NCBI GenBank assembly: GCA_934294965.1
Contig: CAKRAM010000075.1
Span: 1 to 39,238 of the forward strand
Reading direction: 5' to 3'
Length of the DNA stretch: 39,238 nt
From: an uncultured Clostridia bacterium
GTDB taxonomy: Bacteria; Bacillota; Clostridia; Christensenellales; CAG-314
Shown here: positions 1-8,166 of the stretch, in pieces
How the letters are laid out: every line of letters starts with the position of its first letter
How positions within the stretch are numbered: the first letter of the stretch is position 1
Made by a program: the position numbers and the translations under genes
The notes under the pieces: generated by a model
Seen by the model: the letters and a program-made list of their open reading frames with translations, nothing else
What the model was told of the DNA's origin: nothing
Databases searched by the model: none

Positions 1-219
1 CCCGTTCACAGAGAAGTCGGTTCTATGGGTCCCATCAGTAGCCCGTCTCGCGTAATGCCCGGCAAAAATCTTCCCGGTCATTACGGTGTGGAACAAGTAA
101 CTATTTTGAATCTTTCCGTTGTAAAAGTCGATAAGGAAAAGAACGTTATCCTTGTTAAGGGTGCCGTTCCCGGCGCGAAGAACAGTATCGTTTATCTTCG
201 CAACGCCGTGAAGAAATAA
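1..219 (+). CDS. rplC: 50S ribosomal protein L3, C-terminal part
   Basis: This is the last 72 codons of L3, cut by the left edge; the open frame runs from base 1. L3 binds 23S rRNA near the peptidyl transferase centre and is an early assembly protein. The piece begins with PVHREVGSMG and continues with SRVMPGKNLPGHYG, the conserved L3 loop, and ends in a basic tail. It is followed after 20 nt by rplD, the normal S10-operon order. The ATG at 25 is internal, not a start. Confidence 0.95.
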   Translation, partial: PVHREVGSMGPISSPSRVMPGKNLPGHYGVEQVTILNLSVVKVDKEKNVILVKGAVPGAKNSIVYLRNAVKK

Positions 220-239
220 GGTGAAAGGAGTTAAAGATA

Positions 240-863
240 ATGCAAGTTAAACTTTATAATACGACTGCAAAAGAAGTCGGCGAAATTAAGCTTGACGACG
301 CTGTGTTCGCTTGCGAATATAATGAAGCTCTTATTCATCAAGCAGTTGTCGCTTATCAAGCAAACCAAAGACAAGGCACCAAATCCGCTTTGACGCGCAC
401 CGAAGTTCGCGGCGGCGGCATCAAACCTTGGAGACAAAAAGGCACGGGCCGCGCTCGTCAAGGCTCCATCCGCGCTCCGCAATGGATCAAGGGCGGCGTT
501 GTATTCGCACCCAAGCCGAGAGATTTTTCCAAGAAAATCAACAAGAAAATGAAGGCGCAAGCATTCCGCAGCGCAATCAGCTACAAAGTCAATAACGGCG
601 AACTTACCGTTGTGGACAAAATCGCTTTGGAAGCTCCCAAAACCAAGCTTGTTGCTCAAATCTTGAAGAACTTCAACTTTGACAAGAAAACGTTGCTCAT
701 CGTGGCAGGCGACAGTGCAGACGTGGTAAGAGCAAGCGCAAACATCGCCAACCTTACCGTTGTGGACGCAACTCTCGCAAACGTGTACCAACTCGTTTCC
801 AACGTGGCAGTGCTTGCTACGGAAGAAGCTATCAAGCAAATTGAGGAGGCATACTCTCTATGA
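240..863 (+). CDS. rplD: 50S ribosomal protein L4
   Basis: L4 (207 residues, usual length) binds 23S rRNA and its long loop reaches into the exit tunnel. The tunnel-loop signature is visible around residues 45-75 as EVRGGGIKPWRQKGTGRARQ, followed by RAPQWIKGGVVFAPKPRD. An AAAGGAG ribosome binding site lies at 224-230. The stop codon overlaps the rplW start (ATGA), so the two are probably translationally coupled. In E. coli L4 also represses its own operon; the leader where that would act is outside the window. Confidence 0.97.
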   Translation: MQVKLYNTTAKEVGEIKLDDAVFACEYNEALIHQAVVAYQANQRQGTKSALTRTEVRGGGIKPWRQKGTGRARQGSIRAPQWIKGGVVFAPKPRDFSKKINKKMKAQAFRSAISYKVNNGELTVVDKIALEAPKTKLVAQILKNFNFDKKTLLIVAGDSADVVRASANIANLTVVDATLANVYQLVSNVAVLATEEAIKQIEEAYSL

Positions 864-1150
864 ATTCCTACGATATAATCAAGCGTCCCGTGCTCACCGT
901 AAAGAGCTACGACGGAATCCCTGCCAAGATTTACACCTTTGAAGTTGTCAAAAGCGCAAACAAAGTGGAAATCAAAAAGGCAGTAGAAGAAATCTTCGGC
1001 GTAAAAGTCGAAAACGTTACCACGGCTACCGTAAAGGGTAAGCTCAAGAGACAAGGCAGAACGGAAGGTCACCAACCCGATTGGAAAAAAGCAACGGTTC
1101 GTTTGACCGCCGACAGCAAGGCAATCGAATTCTTCGAGAGCTTGTCCTAA
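860..1150 (+). CDS. rplW: 50S ribosomal protein L23
   Basis: L23 (96 residues) sits at the exit-tunnel rim and is the docking site for trigger factor, SRP and SecYEG. The sequence shows the typical opening YDIIKRPVLTVKS, the KVEIKKAVEEIFGVKVENV segment and the loop KLKRQGRTEGHQPDWKKATV. The start overlaps the rplD stop by 4 nt, with a GGAGG at 844-848 inside rplD. It is followed by rplB after 18 nt. Confidence 0.96.
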   Translation: MNSYDIIKRPVLTVKSYDGIPAKIYTFEVVKSANKVEIKKAVEEIFGVKVENVTTATVKGKLKRQGRTEGHQPDWKKATVRLTADSKAIEFFESLS

Positions 1151-1168
1151 TGACGGAGGATTACTGAA

Positions 1169-1993
1169 ATGGCTATTAAGAAATATAAACCTACTTCTCC
1201 CGCTCGTCGTTTCATGTCTGTTTCGACGTTCGAGGAAATCACAACGACAACTCCCGAAAAGAGCTTGCTTGCCGTAAACAAAAAGAGCGGCGGCCGCAAC
1301 GCTTCGGGTAAAATTACCGTTCGTCACATCGGCGGCGGCAATCGCATCAAATACAGAATTATCGACTTTAAGCGCGATAAGACCGTTCCCGCAAAGGTTG
1401 CTACCATCGAATACGATCCCAACCGCACCGCAAACATCGCTTTGCTTCACTATGCGGACGGCGAAAAGAGATACATTCTTGCTCCCGTAGGTCTTAACGT
1501 AGGCGACACCGTAGTTGCCGGTCCGGATGCGGACATCAAAGTCGGCAACAACCTTCCCTTGGAAAACATCCCCGTCGGTACAATCGTTCACAATATCGAA
1601 ATGAACCCCGGCAAGGGCGGACAAATCGCTCGCGCGGCAGGCATCTTTGCTCAACTTATGGCAAAGGAAGGCAAATACGCAACGTTGCGTATGCCCAGCG
1701 GCGAAATGAGACTTATCCTTCTCAAATGCCACGCCACAATTGGACAAGTCGGCAACCTGGACCATGAAATCGTATCCATCGGTAAAGCCGGCAAAAAACG
1801 TCACATGGGCGTAAAACCGACCGTTCGCGGTAGCGTAATGAACCCCTGCGACCACCCTCACGGCGGTGGCGAAGGCAAATCTCCCGTCGGTCGTCCCGGT
1901 CCCGTAACTCCGTGGGGCAAACCTGCTTTGGGTTACAAGACAAGAAAGAAGAAAAAAGCTTCATCCAAATTTATCGTGAAGCGTGTTAACTAA
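1169..1993 (+). CDS. rplB: 50S ribosomal protein L2
   Basis: L2 (274 residues, full length) is needed for subunit association and peptidyl transferase activity. Visible landmarks are the N-terminal KKYKPTSPARRF, the RNA-binding RHIGGGNRIKYRIIDFKRD near residue 50, and the highly conserved C-terminal NPCDHPHGGGEGKSPVGRPG, which carries the universally conserved histidine. A GGAGG lies just before the ATG. It is part of the S10 operon, between rplW and rpsS. Confidence 0.98.
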   Translation: MAIKKYKPTSPARRFMSVSTFEEITTTTPEKSLLAVNKKSGGRNASGKITVRHIGGGNRIKYRIIDFKRDKTVPAKVATIEYDPNRTANIALLHYADGEKRYILAPVGLNVGDTVVAGPDADIKVGNNLPLENIPVGTIVHNIEMNPGKGGQIARAAGIFAQLMAKEGKYATLRMPSGEMRLILLKCHATIGQVGNLDHEIVSIGKAGKKRHMGVKPTVRGSVMNPCDHPHGGGEGKSPVGRPGPVTPWGKPALGYKTRKKKKASSKFIVKRVN

Positions 1994-2007
1994 TCGGAGG
2001 AAAGAAT

Positions 2008-2286
2008 ATGAGCAGATCAGTTAGAAAAGGACCTTACGTTCAACCCAAACTCCTCAAAAGAGTGCAAGAAATGAACGCATCGGGCGAAAAGAAAGTTTTG
2101 AAAACGTGGTCGAGAAGTTCTACAATCTTCCCCGATTTCGTCGGACATACGATTGCAGTACACGACGGCAGAAAACACGTTCCCGTATATATCACGGAAG
2201 ATATGGTCGGATTGAAGTTGGGCGAATTTGCTCCCACAAGAACATTTAAGGGCCACGCCGGCAGCAAAACGGCGGGAGCTAAATAG
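2008..2286 (+). CDS. rpsS: 30S ribosomal protein S19
   Basis: S19 (92 residues) contacts 16S rRNA in the head of the 30S subunit and pairs with S13. The sequence opens with MSRSVRKGPYVQPKLLKR and contains the conserved TWSRSSTIFPDFVGHTIAVHDG and APTRTFKGHAG. It has a GGAGG ribosome binding site and a 14-nt gap from rplB. Nothing is unusual in it. Confidence 0.97.
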   Translation: MSRSVRKGPYVQPKLLKRVQEMNASGEKKVLKTWSRSSTIFPDFVGHTIAVHDGRKHVPVYITEDMVGLKLGEFAPTRTFKGHAGSKTAGAK

Positions 2287-2297
2287 GAGGAATAAAG

Positions 2298-2684
2298 ATG
2301 GCTACAAGAAGTAAAGCAAAAGCCCTTGTGCGCGCCGAAAATAAAGACAGACGCCCCAAGGCAATAGCAAAGTACATCCGCATATCTCCTTCCAAAGTTC
2401 ACGTTGTGTTGGATCTTATTCGCGGTAAAGACTACAAAGACGCGGTCGCAATTTTGAAAACAACGGCAAAAGCCGCTTCCGAACCGGTACTTAAGTGCCT
2501 CAACAGCGCAGCCGCTAACGCCGAAGTTAATCTCGGTATGAACAAAGATACTCTTTACGTTGCCGAATGTTTCGCAGATCAGGGACCCACTCTCAAAAGA
2601 ATGCAACCCGTTTCTCGCGGCAGAGGTTATCGTATCCTCAAGAGAACAAGTCACATCACCGTGATCTTGGACGAAAGAGCGTAA
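2298..2684 (+). CDS. rplV: 50S ribosomal protein L22
   Basis: L22 (128 residues) lines the exit tunnel with a beta-hairpin, the site of many macrolide-resistance changes. The core begins at about residue 22 with AIAKYIRISPSKVHVVLDLI, preceded by a short basic extension. The hairpin region near the C-terminus reads GPTLKRMQPVSRGRGYRILK. It is separated from rpsS by 11 nt and has a GGAGG site. Confidence 0.96.
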   Translation: MATRSKAKALVRAENKDRRPKAIAKYIRISPSKVHVVLDLIRGKDYKDAVAILKTTAKAASEPVLKCLNSAAANAEVNLGMNKDTLYVAECFADQGPTLKRMQPVSRGRGYRILKRTSHITVILDERA

Positions 2685-2699
2685 GGAGGAGGAAGAAAA

Positions 2700-3368
2700 A
2701 TGGGACAAAAAGTTAATCCTCATGGACTGAGAGTCGGCGTAATTCAAGATTGGGATTCCAAATGGATTGCCGACAAGAAGAACTTCAGCAAATTTATCAA
2801 AGAAGACGACGTTATCAGAACGGCGCTCAAAAAGAAGTACTATCAAGCAGGCATCAGCAAAATCGTGATCGAAAGAGCCGAAAACAAGGTGATTGTCGAC
2901 TTGCATACCGGTCGTCCCGGCGTGCTTATCGGTAAAGCCGGCGCAGGTGCCGAAGAAATTAAAGCAGACGTAGCAAAACTTGTCGACGACAAGAACGTCG
3001 TTATCAACATCGTGGAAGTAAAACGCCCCGATATGGACGCTCAATTGGTGGCAGAGGGTATTGCCGCTCAATTGGAAAAGCGCGTATCTTTCCGTAGAGC
3101 AATGCGTCAATGCATGGGCAGAGCAACTCGCTCCGGCGCAAAGGGAATCAAAACCATGGTTTCCGGACGTTTGGACGGTGCTGAAATTGCCAGAACCGAA
3201 CAATATCACGAAGGTAGCATCCCTCTTCACACTCTCCGCGCGGACATCGACTACGGCTTTGCAAAAGCATTGACCACGTTCGGCGTAATCGGCGTAAAAG
3301 TGTGGATTTACAGAGGCGAAGTGCTTCCCAAGAAGAAAAAGACTGCTAAAAAGGAGGTAACTGAATAA
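2700..3368 (+). CDS. rpsC: 30S ribosomal protein S3
   Basis: S3 (222 residues) forms part of the mRNA entry channel and its helicase. It begins MGQKVNPHGLRVGVIQDWDS, has a type-II KH domain near residues 60-100 with GRPGVLIGKAGAGAEEIK, and the C-terminal domain with RRAMRQCMGRATRSGAKGIK. The C-terminus ends in a lysine-rich tail. Its stop codon shares one base with the rplP start, and the AAGGAGG at 3351-3357 inside its last codons serves rplP. Confidence 0.97.
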   Translation: MGQKVNPHGLRVGVIQDWDSKWIADKKNFSKFIKEDDVIRTALKKKYYQAGISKIVIERAENKVIVDLHTGRPGVLIGKAGAGAEEIKADVAKLVDDKNVVINIVEVKRPDMDAQLVAEGIAAQLEKRVSFRRAMRQCMGRATRSGAKGIKTMVSGRLDGAEIARTEQYHEGSIPLHTLRADIDYGFAKALTTFGVIGVKVWIYRGEVLPKKKKTAKKEVTE

Positions 3369-3802
3369 TGTTAATGCCTAAAAGAGTGAAAAGACGTCGT
3401 CAATTCCGTGGCAGAATGAAGGGCGAAGCGCACAAGGGCAATTCGGTTGCTTACGGCGAATACGGTCTTCAAGCTTTGGAATGCGGCTGGATCACTTCCA
3501 ATCAAATAGAAGCGGCACGTGTTGCAATGACTCGTTTCGTAAAACGTGGCGGACAAGTTTGGGTAGACATCTTCCCTCACAAACCCGTAACAAAAAAACC
3601 CGCCGAAACCAGAATGGGTTCCGGTAAAGGTAGCCCCGAATATTGGGTAGCAGTAGTAAAACCGGGCAGAGTAATGTTCGAAATGGCAGGTGTCCCCGAG
3701 GATATCGCCCGTGAAGCATTGCGTCTTGCCAGTCACAAATTGCCCGTTAAGTGCAAATTCGTGAAAAAAGTTGACGAGGTGAATGCAGATGAAAGCAAGT
3801 AA
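3368..3802 (+). CDS. rplP: 50S ribosomal protein L16
   Basis: L16 (144 residues) lies at the A site and central protuberance. The conserved opening MPKRVKRRRQFRGRMKG and later GSGKGSPEYWVAVVKPGR are both visible. Two start codons are possible, ATG at 3368 and ATG at 3374. AAGGAGG at 3351-3357 lies 10 nt before the first and 16 nt before the second, so I chose 3368. The 3' end overlaps rpmC. Confidence 0.95.
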   Translation: MLMPKRVKRRRQFRGRMKGEAHKGNSVAYGEYGLQALECGWITSNQIEAARVAMTRFVKRGGQVWVDIFPHKPVTKKPAETRMGSGKGSPEYWVAVVKPGRVMFEMAGVPEDIAREALRLASHKLPVKCKFVKKVDEVNADESK

Positions 3803-3983
3803 CGTACGCGATCTGAATAACGAACAATTGGTAGCAAAGCTTGCCGATTTGAAAAAGGAATTGTTCAATTTGCGTCTTTCTCACGCAACCGGACAACTCA
3901 ATAACCCTCTTGCGCTTGCATCGGTCAAAAAGGACATCGCAAGAGTCAAGACTGTTCTCCGTGAAAGAGAACTTAAGGCGTAA
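3789..3983 (+). CDS. rpmC: 50S ribosomal protein L29
   Basis: L29 is a small helical protein near the exit tunnel next to L23. The sequence MKASNVRDLNNEQLVAKLAD followed by LKKELFNLRLSHATGQL is typical. An ATG also occurs at 3783, but the GAGGT at 3776-3780 is only 2 nt from that codon and 8 nt from 3789, so 3789 is the likelier start (64 residues). The gene overlaps the end of rplP by 14 nt. Confidence 0.93.
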   Translation: MKASNVRDLNNEQLVAKLADLKKELFNLRLSHATGQLNNPLALASVKKDIARVKTVLRERELKA

Positions 3984-4000
3984 GCGGAGGTACGGATAAA

Positions 4001-4258
4001 ATGGAAGAAAGAAACAGCAGAAAAGAGAGAGTCGGCATCGTAGTATCCGACAAAATGGACAAAACCATCGTTGTGGCTATTGTCAACAAGTACAAACACC
4101 CTTTGTACAAAAAGACGGTTTCCACAACTAAAAAGTATAAAGTACATGACGAAAACAACGAATGCGGAATCGGCGATACCGTTCGCATCGTAGAAACGAG
4201 AAAACTCTCCAAGGATAAGAATTGGCGTCTTCTCGAAATCGTCGAAAAGGCTAAGTAA
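4001..4258 (+). CDS. rpsQ: 30S ribosomal protein S17
   Basis: S17 (85 residues) is a primary 16S rRNA-binding OB-fold protein. The family signature is clear: KERVGIVVSDKMDKTIVVAI, then KHPLYKKTVSTTKKYKVHDE and GDTVRIVETRKLSKDKNWRL. A GGAGG-type site precedes the ATG. It stands in the standard place between rpmC and rplN. Confidence 0.97.
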   Translation: MEERNSRKERVGIVVSDKMDKTIVVAIVNKYKHPLYKKTVSTTKKYKVHDENNECGIGDTVRIVETRKLSKDKNWRLLEIVEKAK

Positions 4259-4273
4259 TAGGAGGACGGTACA

Positions 4274-4642
4274 GTGATTCAACCACAAACAAGACTTAAA
4301 GCTGCCGATAACAGCGGAGCAAAAGAACTTATGTGTATCAGGGTCCTTGGCGGTTCCTTTCGTAAGTTCGGTAATATCGGCGACGTTATCGTTGCCAGCG
4401 TAAAAAGCGCAAACCCCGGCGGAGTCGTCAAAAAGGGCGACGTCGTTAAGGCGGTAATCGTAAGAAGCGCGTCCGGCGTAAACCGTAAAGACGGCACACA
4501 TATCCGTTTTGACGACAACGCAGCAGTTATCATCGACGCGCAAAAGCAACCCAAAGGCACTCGTATTTTTGGGCCTGTAGCAAGAGAACTTCGTGAAAAA
4601 GACTACATGAAGATTGTTTCTCTGGCTCCGGAAGTGCTGTAA
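4274..4642 (+). CDS. rplN: 50S ribosomal protein L14
   Basis: L14 (122 residues) contacts 16S rRNA at an intersubunit bridge and is the binding site of the silencing factor RsfS. It begins with a GTG codon, MIQPQTRLKAADNSGAKELM, 8 nt after GGAGG at 4261-4265. Later segments ASGVNRKDGTHIRFDDNAAV and GTRIFGPVARELRE are diagnostic. The length matches the family almost exactly. Confidence 0.98.
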   Translation: MIQPQTRLKAADNSGAKELMCIRVLGGSFRKFGNIGDVIVASVKSANPGGVVKKGDVVKAVIVRSASGVNRKDGTHIRFDDNAAVIIDAQKQPKGTRIFGPVARELREKDYMKIVSLAPEVL

Positions 4643-4659
4643 CAGAGGAGGACACGAAA

Positions 4660-5058
4660 ATGGCAAGTATGAATGTCAGGTCCGGTGACACGGTCGAAAT
4701 CATTGTCGGCGGAGTAGAAAACGCCGGCAAACGCGGCAAAGTCATCGTAGCCGATCCCAAAGCGGGAAAAGTAATCGTTGAAAATCTCAACTTGGTTACC
4801 AAACATAAGAAACCACGTTCAGCACAAGAGCAAGGCGGCATCGTTGAAAGACCTCGCGCTATCGACGTATCCAACGTTATGCTCGTTTGCCCCAAATGTG
4901 GCAAAGCCACTCGCGTGGCGCACGTCCTCGGCGATCACGGTAAGTATTTGCGCGCTTGCAAAAAGTGCGGTGCTACCATCGACGTAAAAGCAGAAAAGAA
5001 AGCAACCAAACAGGCTGCTAAAAAGACTACAAGAAAGTCCAAAAAGACCGAAGAATAA
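4660..5058 (+). CDS. rplX: 50S ribosomal protein L24, cysteine-containing, with lysine-rich tail
   Basis: L24 starts 50S assembly and sits near the exit tunnel. The KOW motif is at about residues 6-35 (GDTVEIIVGGVENAGKRGKV), followed by ENLNLVTKHKKPRSAQEQGG. The C-terminal half carries two Cys pairs, CPKC near residue 74 and CKKC near residue 98, which could bind zinc; this form is seen in part of the L24 family. The last 25 residues are a lysine-rich extension, making the protein (132 residues) longer than the usual 100-105. Confidence 0.95.
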   Translation: MASMNVRSGDTVEIIVGGVENAGKRGKVIVADPKAGKVIVENLNLVTKHKKPRSAQEQGGIVERPRAIDVSNVMLVCPKCGKATRVAHVLGDHGKYLRACKKCGATIDVKAEKKATKQAAKKTTRKSKKTEE

Positions 5059-5074
5059 TTAAAGGAGGAACAAA

Positions 5075-5659
5075 ATGGCTACAAAAAAACCCGCTGCAGC
5101 AGTCAGCGAAAATAAACCGGTTGAATGTAGATTGAAGGCATTGTACACAGAAACTGTCGTTCCTCAACTCATCAAAGAATTCGGTTATAAAAACATTAAC
5201 GAAGTACCTCGTCTGGAAAAAATCGTTATCAACAGCGGTTTGGGCGACGTAAAAGACAACGCTAAGTCCTTCCAACTTGCAGTTGAAGAACTCAAAGCGA
5301 TTTCCGGACAAAAACCGTTGGTTACCAACAGCAAATTGTCCGTTGCAAACTTCAAAGTAAGAAAAGGCATGGCTGTCGGCGCAAAGGTAACTCTTCGCGG
5401 CGAACGTATGTACTCTTTCTTCGATAAACTTGTCAGTATCGCTCTTCCTCGCGTGCGCGACTTCCGCGGAGTTAACACCAACCTCGACGGACGCGGCAAC
5501 TACACGCTCGGTATTCGCGAACAACTCATTTTCCCGGAAATCGTTTACGACCAAGTGGAAAAAACGCGCGGCTTTGACGTTACTTTCGTAACCACTGCCA
5601 AAACCGATGCCGAAGCAAAAGCATTGCTCAAGTATTTGGGAATGCCTTTCAAAGCATAG
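5075..5659 (+). CDS. rplE: 50S ribosomal protein L5
   Basis: L5 (194 residues) binds 5S rRNA and the P-site tRNA. Signature segments include VPRLEKIVINSGLGDVKDNA, the loop KLSVANFKVRKGMAVGAKVT and the C-terminal GFDVTFVTTAKTDAEAKALL. About 15 residues rich in Ala and Lys precede the usual start of the family (RLKALYTETVVPQL). The AAAGGAGG before 5075 supports this start, so the extension appears real. Confidence 0.97.
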   Translation: MATKKPAAAVSENKPVECRLKALYTETVVPQLIKEFGYKNINEVPRLEKIVINSGLGDVKDNAKSFQLAVEELKAISGQKPLVTNSKLSVANFKVRKGMAVGAKVTLRGERMYSFFDKLVSIALPRVRDFRGVNTNLDGRGNYTLGIREQLIFPEIVYDQVEKTRGFDVTFVTTAKTDAEAKALLKYLGMPFKA

Positions 5660-5674
5660 TTGGAGGAATGAACA

Positions 5675-5860
5675 ATGGCAAAAAAATCTATGATTAACAA
5701 ACAACAAAGAACGGCAAAGTACAGCACTCGTGCTTACACTCGTTGTTCTATCTGCGGTCGTCCTCACTCTGTTTTGAGAAAGTACGGCATTTGCAGAATT
5801 TGCTTCAGAGAAAAGGCGTACAAGGGCGAAATCCCCGGCGTTAAGAAAGCAAGTTGGTAA
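5675..5860 (+). CDS. rpsZ: 30S ribosomal protein S14 type Z
   Basis: This is the 61-residue zinc-binding form of S14 that is usual in Gram-positive bacteria. The zinc knuckle is visible as CSICGRP and CRICFRE. S14 completes the 30S head near S3 and S10. It lies in the spc operon between rplE and rpsH with a GGAGG site. No zinc-free paralogue is present in the window. Confidence 0.97.
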   Translation: MAKKSMINKQQRTAKYSTRAYTRCSICGRPHSVLRKYGICRICFREKAYKGEIPGVKKASW

Positions 5861-5873
5861 GGAGGAAATACAA

Positions 5874-6272
5874 ATGGTTGTTACAGATCCTATTGCTGAT
5901 ATGTTGACTCGTATCAGAAACGCTATCACTTCCAAACACGCCGACGTAGAAATCCCCGCTTCCAAAACCAAGAAAGCAATCATCGATATTCTTGTGGAAG
6001 AAGGCTATATCGCCGGATACGAAGTAATCGAAAAAGAACTGCAAAACTCTATCAAAGTCACTTTGAAATACGGTCCTCACGGCGAAAAAGTCATCACCGG
6101 ACTTAAACGTATTTCCAAACCCGGACTCAGAGTATACGCAAAAAGCGAAGACCTTCCCAAAGTTCTTAACGGATTGGGAATTGCAATCGTGTCCACAAGC
6201 AAGGGCATTATGACGGATAAGAACGCTCGCAGTCAAAATTTGGGCGGCGAAGTTCTCGCATACGTTTGGTAG
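5874..6272 (+). CDS. rpsH: 30S ribosomal protein S8
   Basis: S8 (132 residues) is a central-domain 16S rRNA binder and, in E. coli, the autoregulator of the spc operon. Here it opens with DPIADMLTRIRNAITSKHAD and ends with the conserved STSKGIMTDKNARSQNLGGE. The gene has AAGGAGG upstream, and the same motif at its stop serves rplF. Confidence 0.97.
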   Translation: MVVTDPIADMLTRIRNAITSKHADVEIPASKTKKAIIDILVEEGYIAGYEVIEKELQNSIKVTLKYGPHGEKVITGLKRISKPGLRVYAKSEDLPKVLNGLGIAIVSTSKGIMTDKNARSQNLGGEVLAYVW

Positions 6273-6284
6273 GAGGTAATGGCA

Positions 6285-6827
6285 ATGTCAAGAATCGGAA
6301 AGAAACACATTGTTATGCCCGCCGGCGTGTCTTTGTCCTATAACGACGGTCTTGTTACGGTAAAAGGTCCCAAAGGCGAACTTTCCCATAACATCGGCAA
6401 CGTTATCGGTTGCCAAGTGGAAGGTAACGTCGTAACAATGATCTGCCCGGAAAATGCCGACAGCAGCGTGCAAGCTAAACACGGCTTGTACAGAGCAATC
6501 GTTCACAACATGGTAGTGGGCGTTCACGACGGTTTCACTCGTAACCTTATCATCAACGGTGTAGGTTACAAAGCAGCCGTTCAAGGCAACAAATTGGTGC
6601 TGAACATCGGATATTCTCACCCCATCGAAATGGAAGCTCCCGCCGGAATCAAGTTCGAATGTCCTACTCAAACGGAAATCGTAGTTTCCGGTTGCGACAA
6701 GGAATTGGTCGGACAAACGGCTGCAAACATCAAGGCAAAACGCCCCGTCGAACCTTACCACGCTTACGGCGTCCGTTACAAGGAAGAAGTCGTACAGCTT
6801 AAGGAAGGCAAGAAGGCAGGCAAGTAA
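6285..6827 (+). CDS. rplF: 50S ribosomal protein L6
   Basis: L6 (180 residues from this start) binds the sarcin-ricin loop region. The family opening MSRIGKKHIVMPAGVSLSYN, the GVGYKAAVQGNKLVLNIGYS segment and the C-terminal IKAKRPVEPYHAYGVRY are all present. An ATG at 6279 is only 2 nt from GGAGG (6272-6276), while 6285 is 8 nt away and matches the family start, so I chose 6285. Confidence 0.96.
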   Translation: MSRIGKKHIVMPAGVSLSYNDGLVTVKGPKGELSHNIGNVIGCQVEGNVVTMICPENADSSVQAKHGLYRAIVHNMVVGVHDGFTRNLIINGVGYKAAVQGNKLVLNIGYSHPIEMEAPAGIKFECPTQTEIVVSGCDKELVGQTAANIKAKRPVEPYHAYGVRYKEEVVQLKEGKKAGK

Positions 6828-6839
6828 GGAGTGTAGAAA

Positions 6840-7202
6840 ATGATTAAAAAGATAAATAAAAACGCGGATAGAAGAATCCGCCACGAGAGAGTCAGAAAAA
6901 AGGTTTTCGGAACTGCGGTTAAACCCCGTCTTTCCGTTTATCGTTCCACAAACTACATCTACGCTCAAATTATCGACGACGTAAACGGACTAACGCTTGC
7001 GGCATCTTCCAGCCTTGCACTCAGTAAGGAATGCGAAAACCTTAATAAAAAGGACGCTGCAAAACTCGTAGGCAAAGACATTGCCGAAAAAGCAGTTAAG
7101 TTGGGCATCGAAGAAATCGTATTCGACCGCGGCGGTTATATCTACACCGGTAGAGTGGCTGCATTGGCTGACGGCGCAAGAGAAGCCGGACTTAAATTCT
7201 AA
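6840..7202 (+). CDS. rplR: 50S ribosomal protein L18
   Basis: L18 (120 residues) binds 5S rRNA with L5. The basic N-terminus is followed by KPRLSVYRSTNYIYAQIIDD, then LVGKDIAEKAVKLGIEEIVF and the end DRGGYIYTGRVAALADGARE. Length and order (rplF-rplR-rpsE) are standard. An AAGGAG site lies upstream of the ATG. Confidence 0.97.
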   Translation: MIKKINKNADRRIRHERVRKKVFGTAVKPRLSVYRSTNYIYAQIIDDVNGLTLAASSSLALSKECENLNKKDAAKLVGKDIAEKAVKLGIEEIVFDRGGYIYTGRVAALADGAREAGLKF

Positions 7203-7216
7203 TCGGAGGCATCAAT

Positions 7217-7843
7217 ATGGAAAACGTACAAGAAGTAGAAGTTGTCGCAACTGAAACGGCAACGGCAGCTCCCGCTCAAAACGCGGAGCAACCCAAACGT
7301 AATTTCCGCGAAGGACGCCCCGAAAGAAAAGGCGGCAGACGTCCCAATCGCGATAGAGACAACAAAGAAGACGACGGTCTTATCAAAAAGTTGGTTGCCG
7401 TTAACCGCGTAACCAAGGTTGTTAAGGGCGGACGCACGATGCGTTTCTCGGCTTTGGTAGTTGTCGGCGACGGCAAAGGCATGGTCGGTATCGGTATGGC
7501 AAAGGCTGCGGAAGTTCCCCAAGCCATCGAAAAGGCTAACCTCAGAGCCAAAAAAGCAATGGTCAAAATCTCGTTGGTAGACACAACGATCCCCCACGAA
7601 GTTATCGGTAAGTTCGGCAGAGGCAAAGTTCTTATGTTGCCCGCTCAACCCGGTACCGGCGTTATCGCAGGCGGCCCCGTAAGAAACGTGTTGGAAGCAG
7701 TAGGTATCAAGGATATTCGTACCAAGTCCTACGGTTCCAACAACCCCATCAACTGCGTAAAGGCAACCTTCGACGGACTGGTTCAACTTCGTACGCGTGA
7801 ACAAGTTGCCGCACTTCGCGGTAAAAGCGTAGAAGAAATCTAG
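7217..7843 (+). CDS. rpsE: 30S ribosomal protein S5
   Basis: S5 (208 residues) lies at the mRNA entry channel and affects decoding fidelity. An unusually long N-terminal tail of about 50 residues is rich in Ala, then in Arg and Lys (NFREGRPERKGGRRPNRD). The core starts near LIKKLVAVNRVTKVVKGGRT and continues to SLVDTTIPHEVIGKFGRGKV and PGTGVIAGGPVRNVLEAVGI. The length exceeds the common 165 residues because of the tail. Confidence 0.97.
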   Translation: MENVQEVEVVATETATAAPAQNAEQPKRNFREGRPERKGGRRPNRDRDNKEDDGLIKKLVAVNRVTKVVKGGRTMRFSALVVVGDGKGMVGIGMAKAAEVPQAIEKANLRAKKAMVKISLVDTTIPHEVIGKFGRGKVLMLPAQPGTGVIAGGPVRNVLEAVGIKDIRTKSYGSNNPINCVKATFDGLVQLRTREQVAALRGKSVEEI

Positions 7844-7853
7844 GAGGAACATT

Positions 7854-8156
7854 ATGGCTAAAAAGACTAATAACGAAGCAGTAAAAGCTCCTCTTTACAT
7901 CAACGGCAGATACGTAGTGGAAAAGCAACTTACAGCTAAACCTCAAAAAGGCGATGCTCCCTATGCACCTGCTGAAAAGCAAATTAAGGTAACTTTGGTA
8001 AAGAGTACCAACGGATGCCTCAAAGAACATATCGCAACCGTAAAGGCTTTGGGACTTACAAAGATTCGCACGAGCAACGTTTTGCCCGATAACGCAGCAA
8101 TCCGCGGAATGATCTTCAAAGTTAAGCACCTTGTGGTTGTCGAAGAAGTAAAGTAG
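7854..8156 (+). CDS. rpmD: 50S ribosomal protein L30 with N-terminal extension
   Basis: The C-terminal 58 residues are a normal L30: KQIKVTLVKSTNGCLKEHIA, then VKALGLTKIRTSNVLPDN and the terminal MIFKVKHLVVVEEV. About 40 further residues precede this core, giving 100 residues where the family norm is near 60. The start is backed by TAGGAGG 8 nt upstream of ATG 7854 and by the 10-nt gap from rpsE. No internal ATG with a ribosome binding site is seen at the core boundary, so the extension looks translated. Confidence 0.92.
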   Translation: MAKKTNNEAVKAPLYINGRYVVEKQLTAKPQKGDAPYAPAEKQIKVTLVKSTNGCLKEHIATVKALGLTKIRTSNVLPDNAAIRGMIFKVKHLVVVEEVK

Positions 8157-8166
8157 GAGGCTAACA

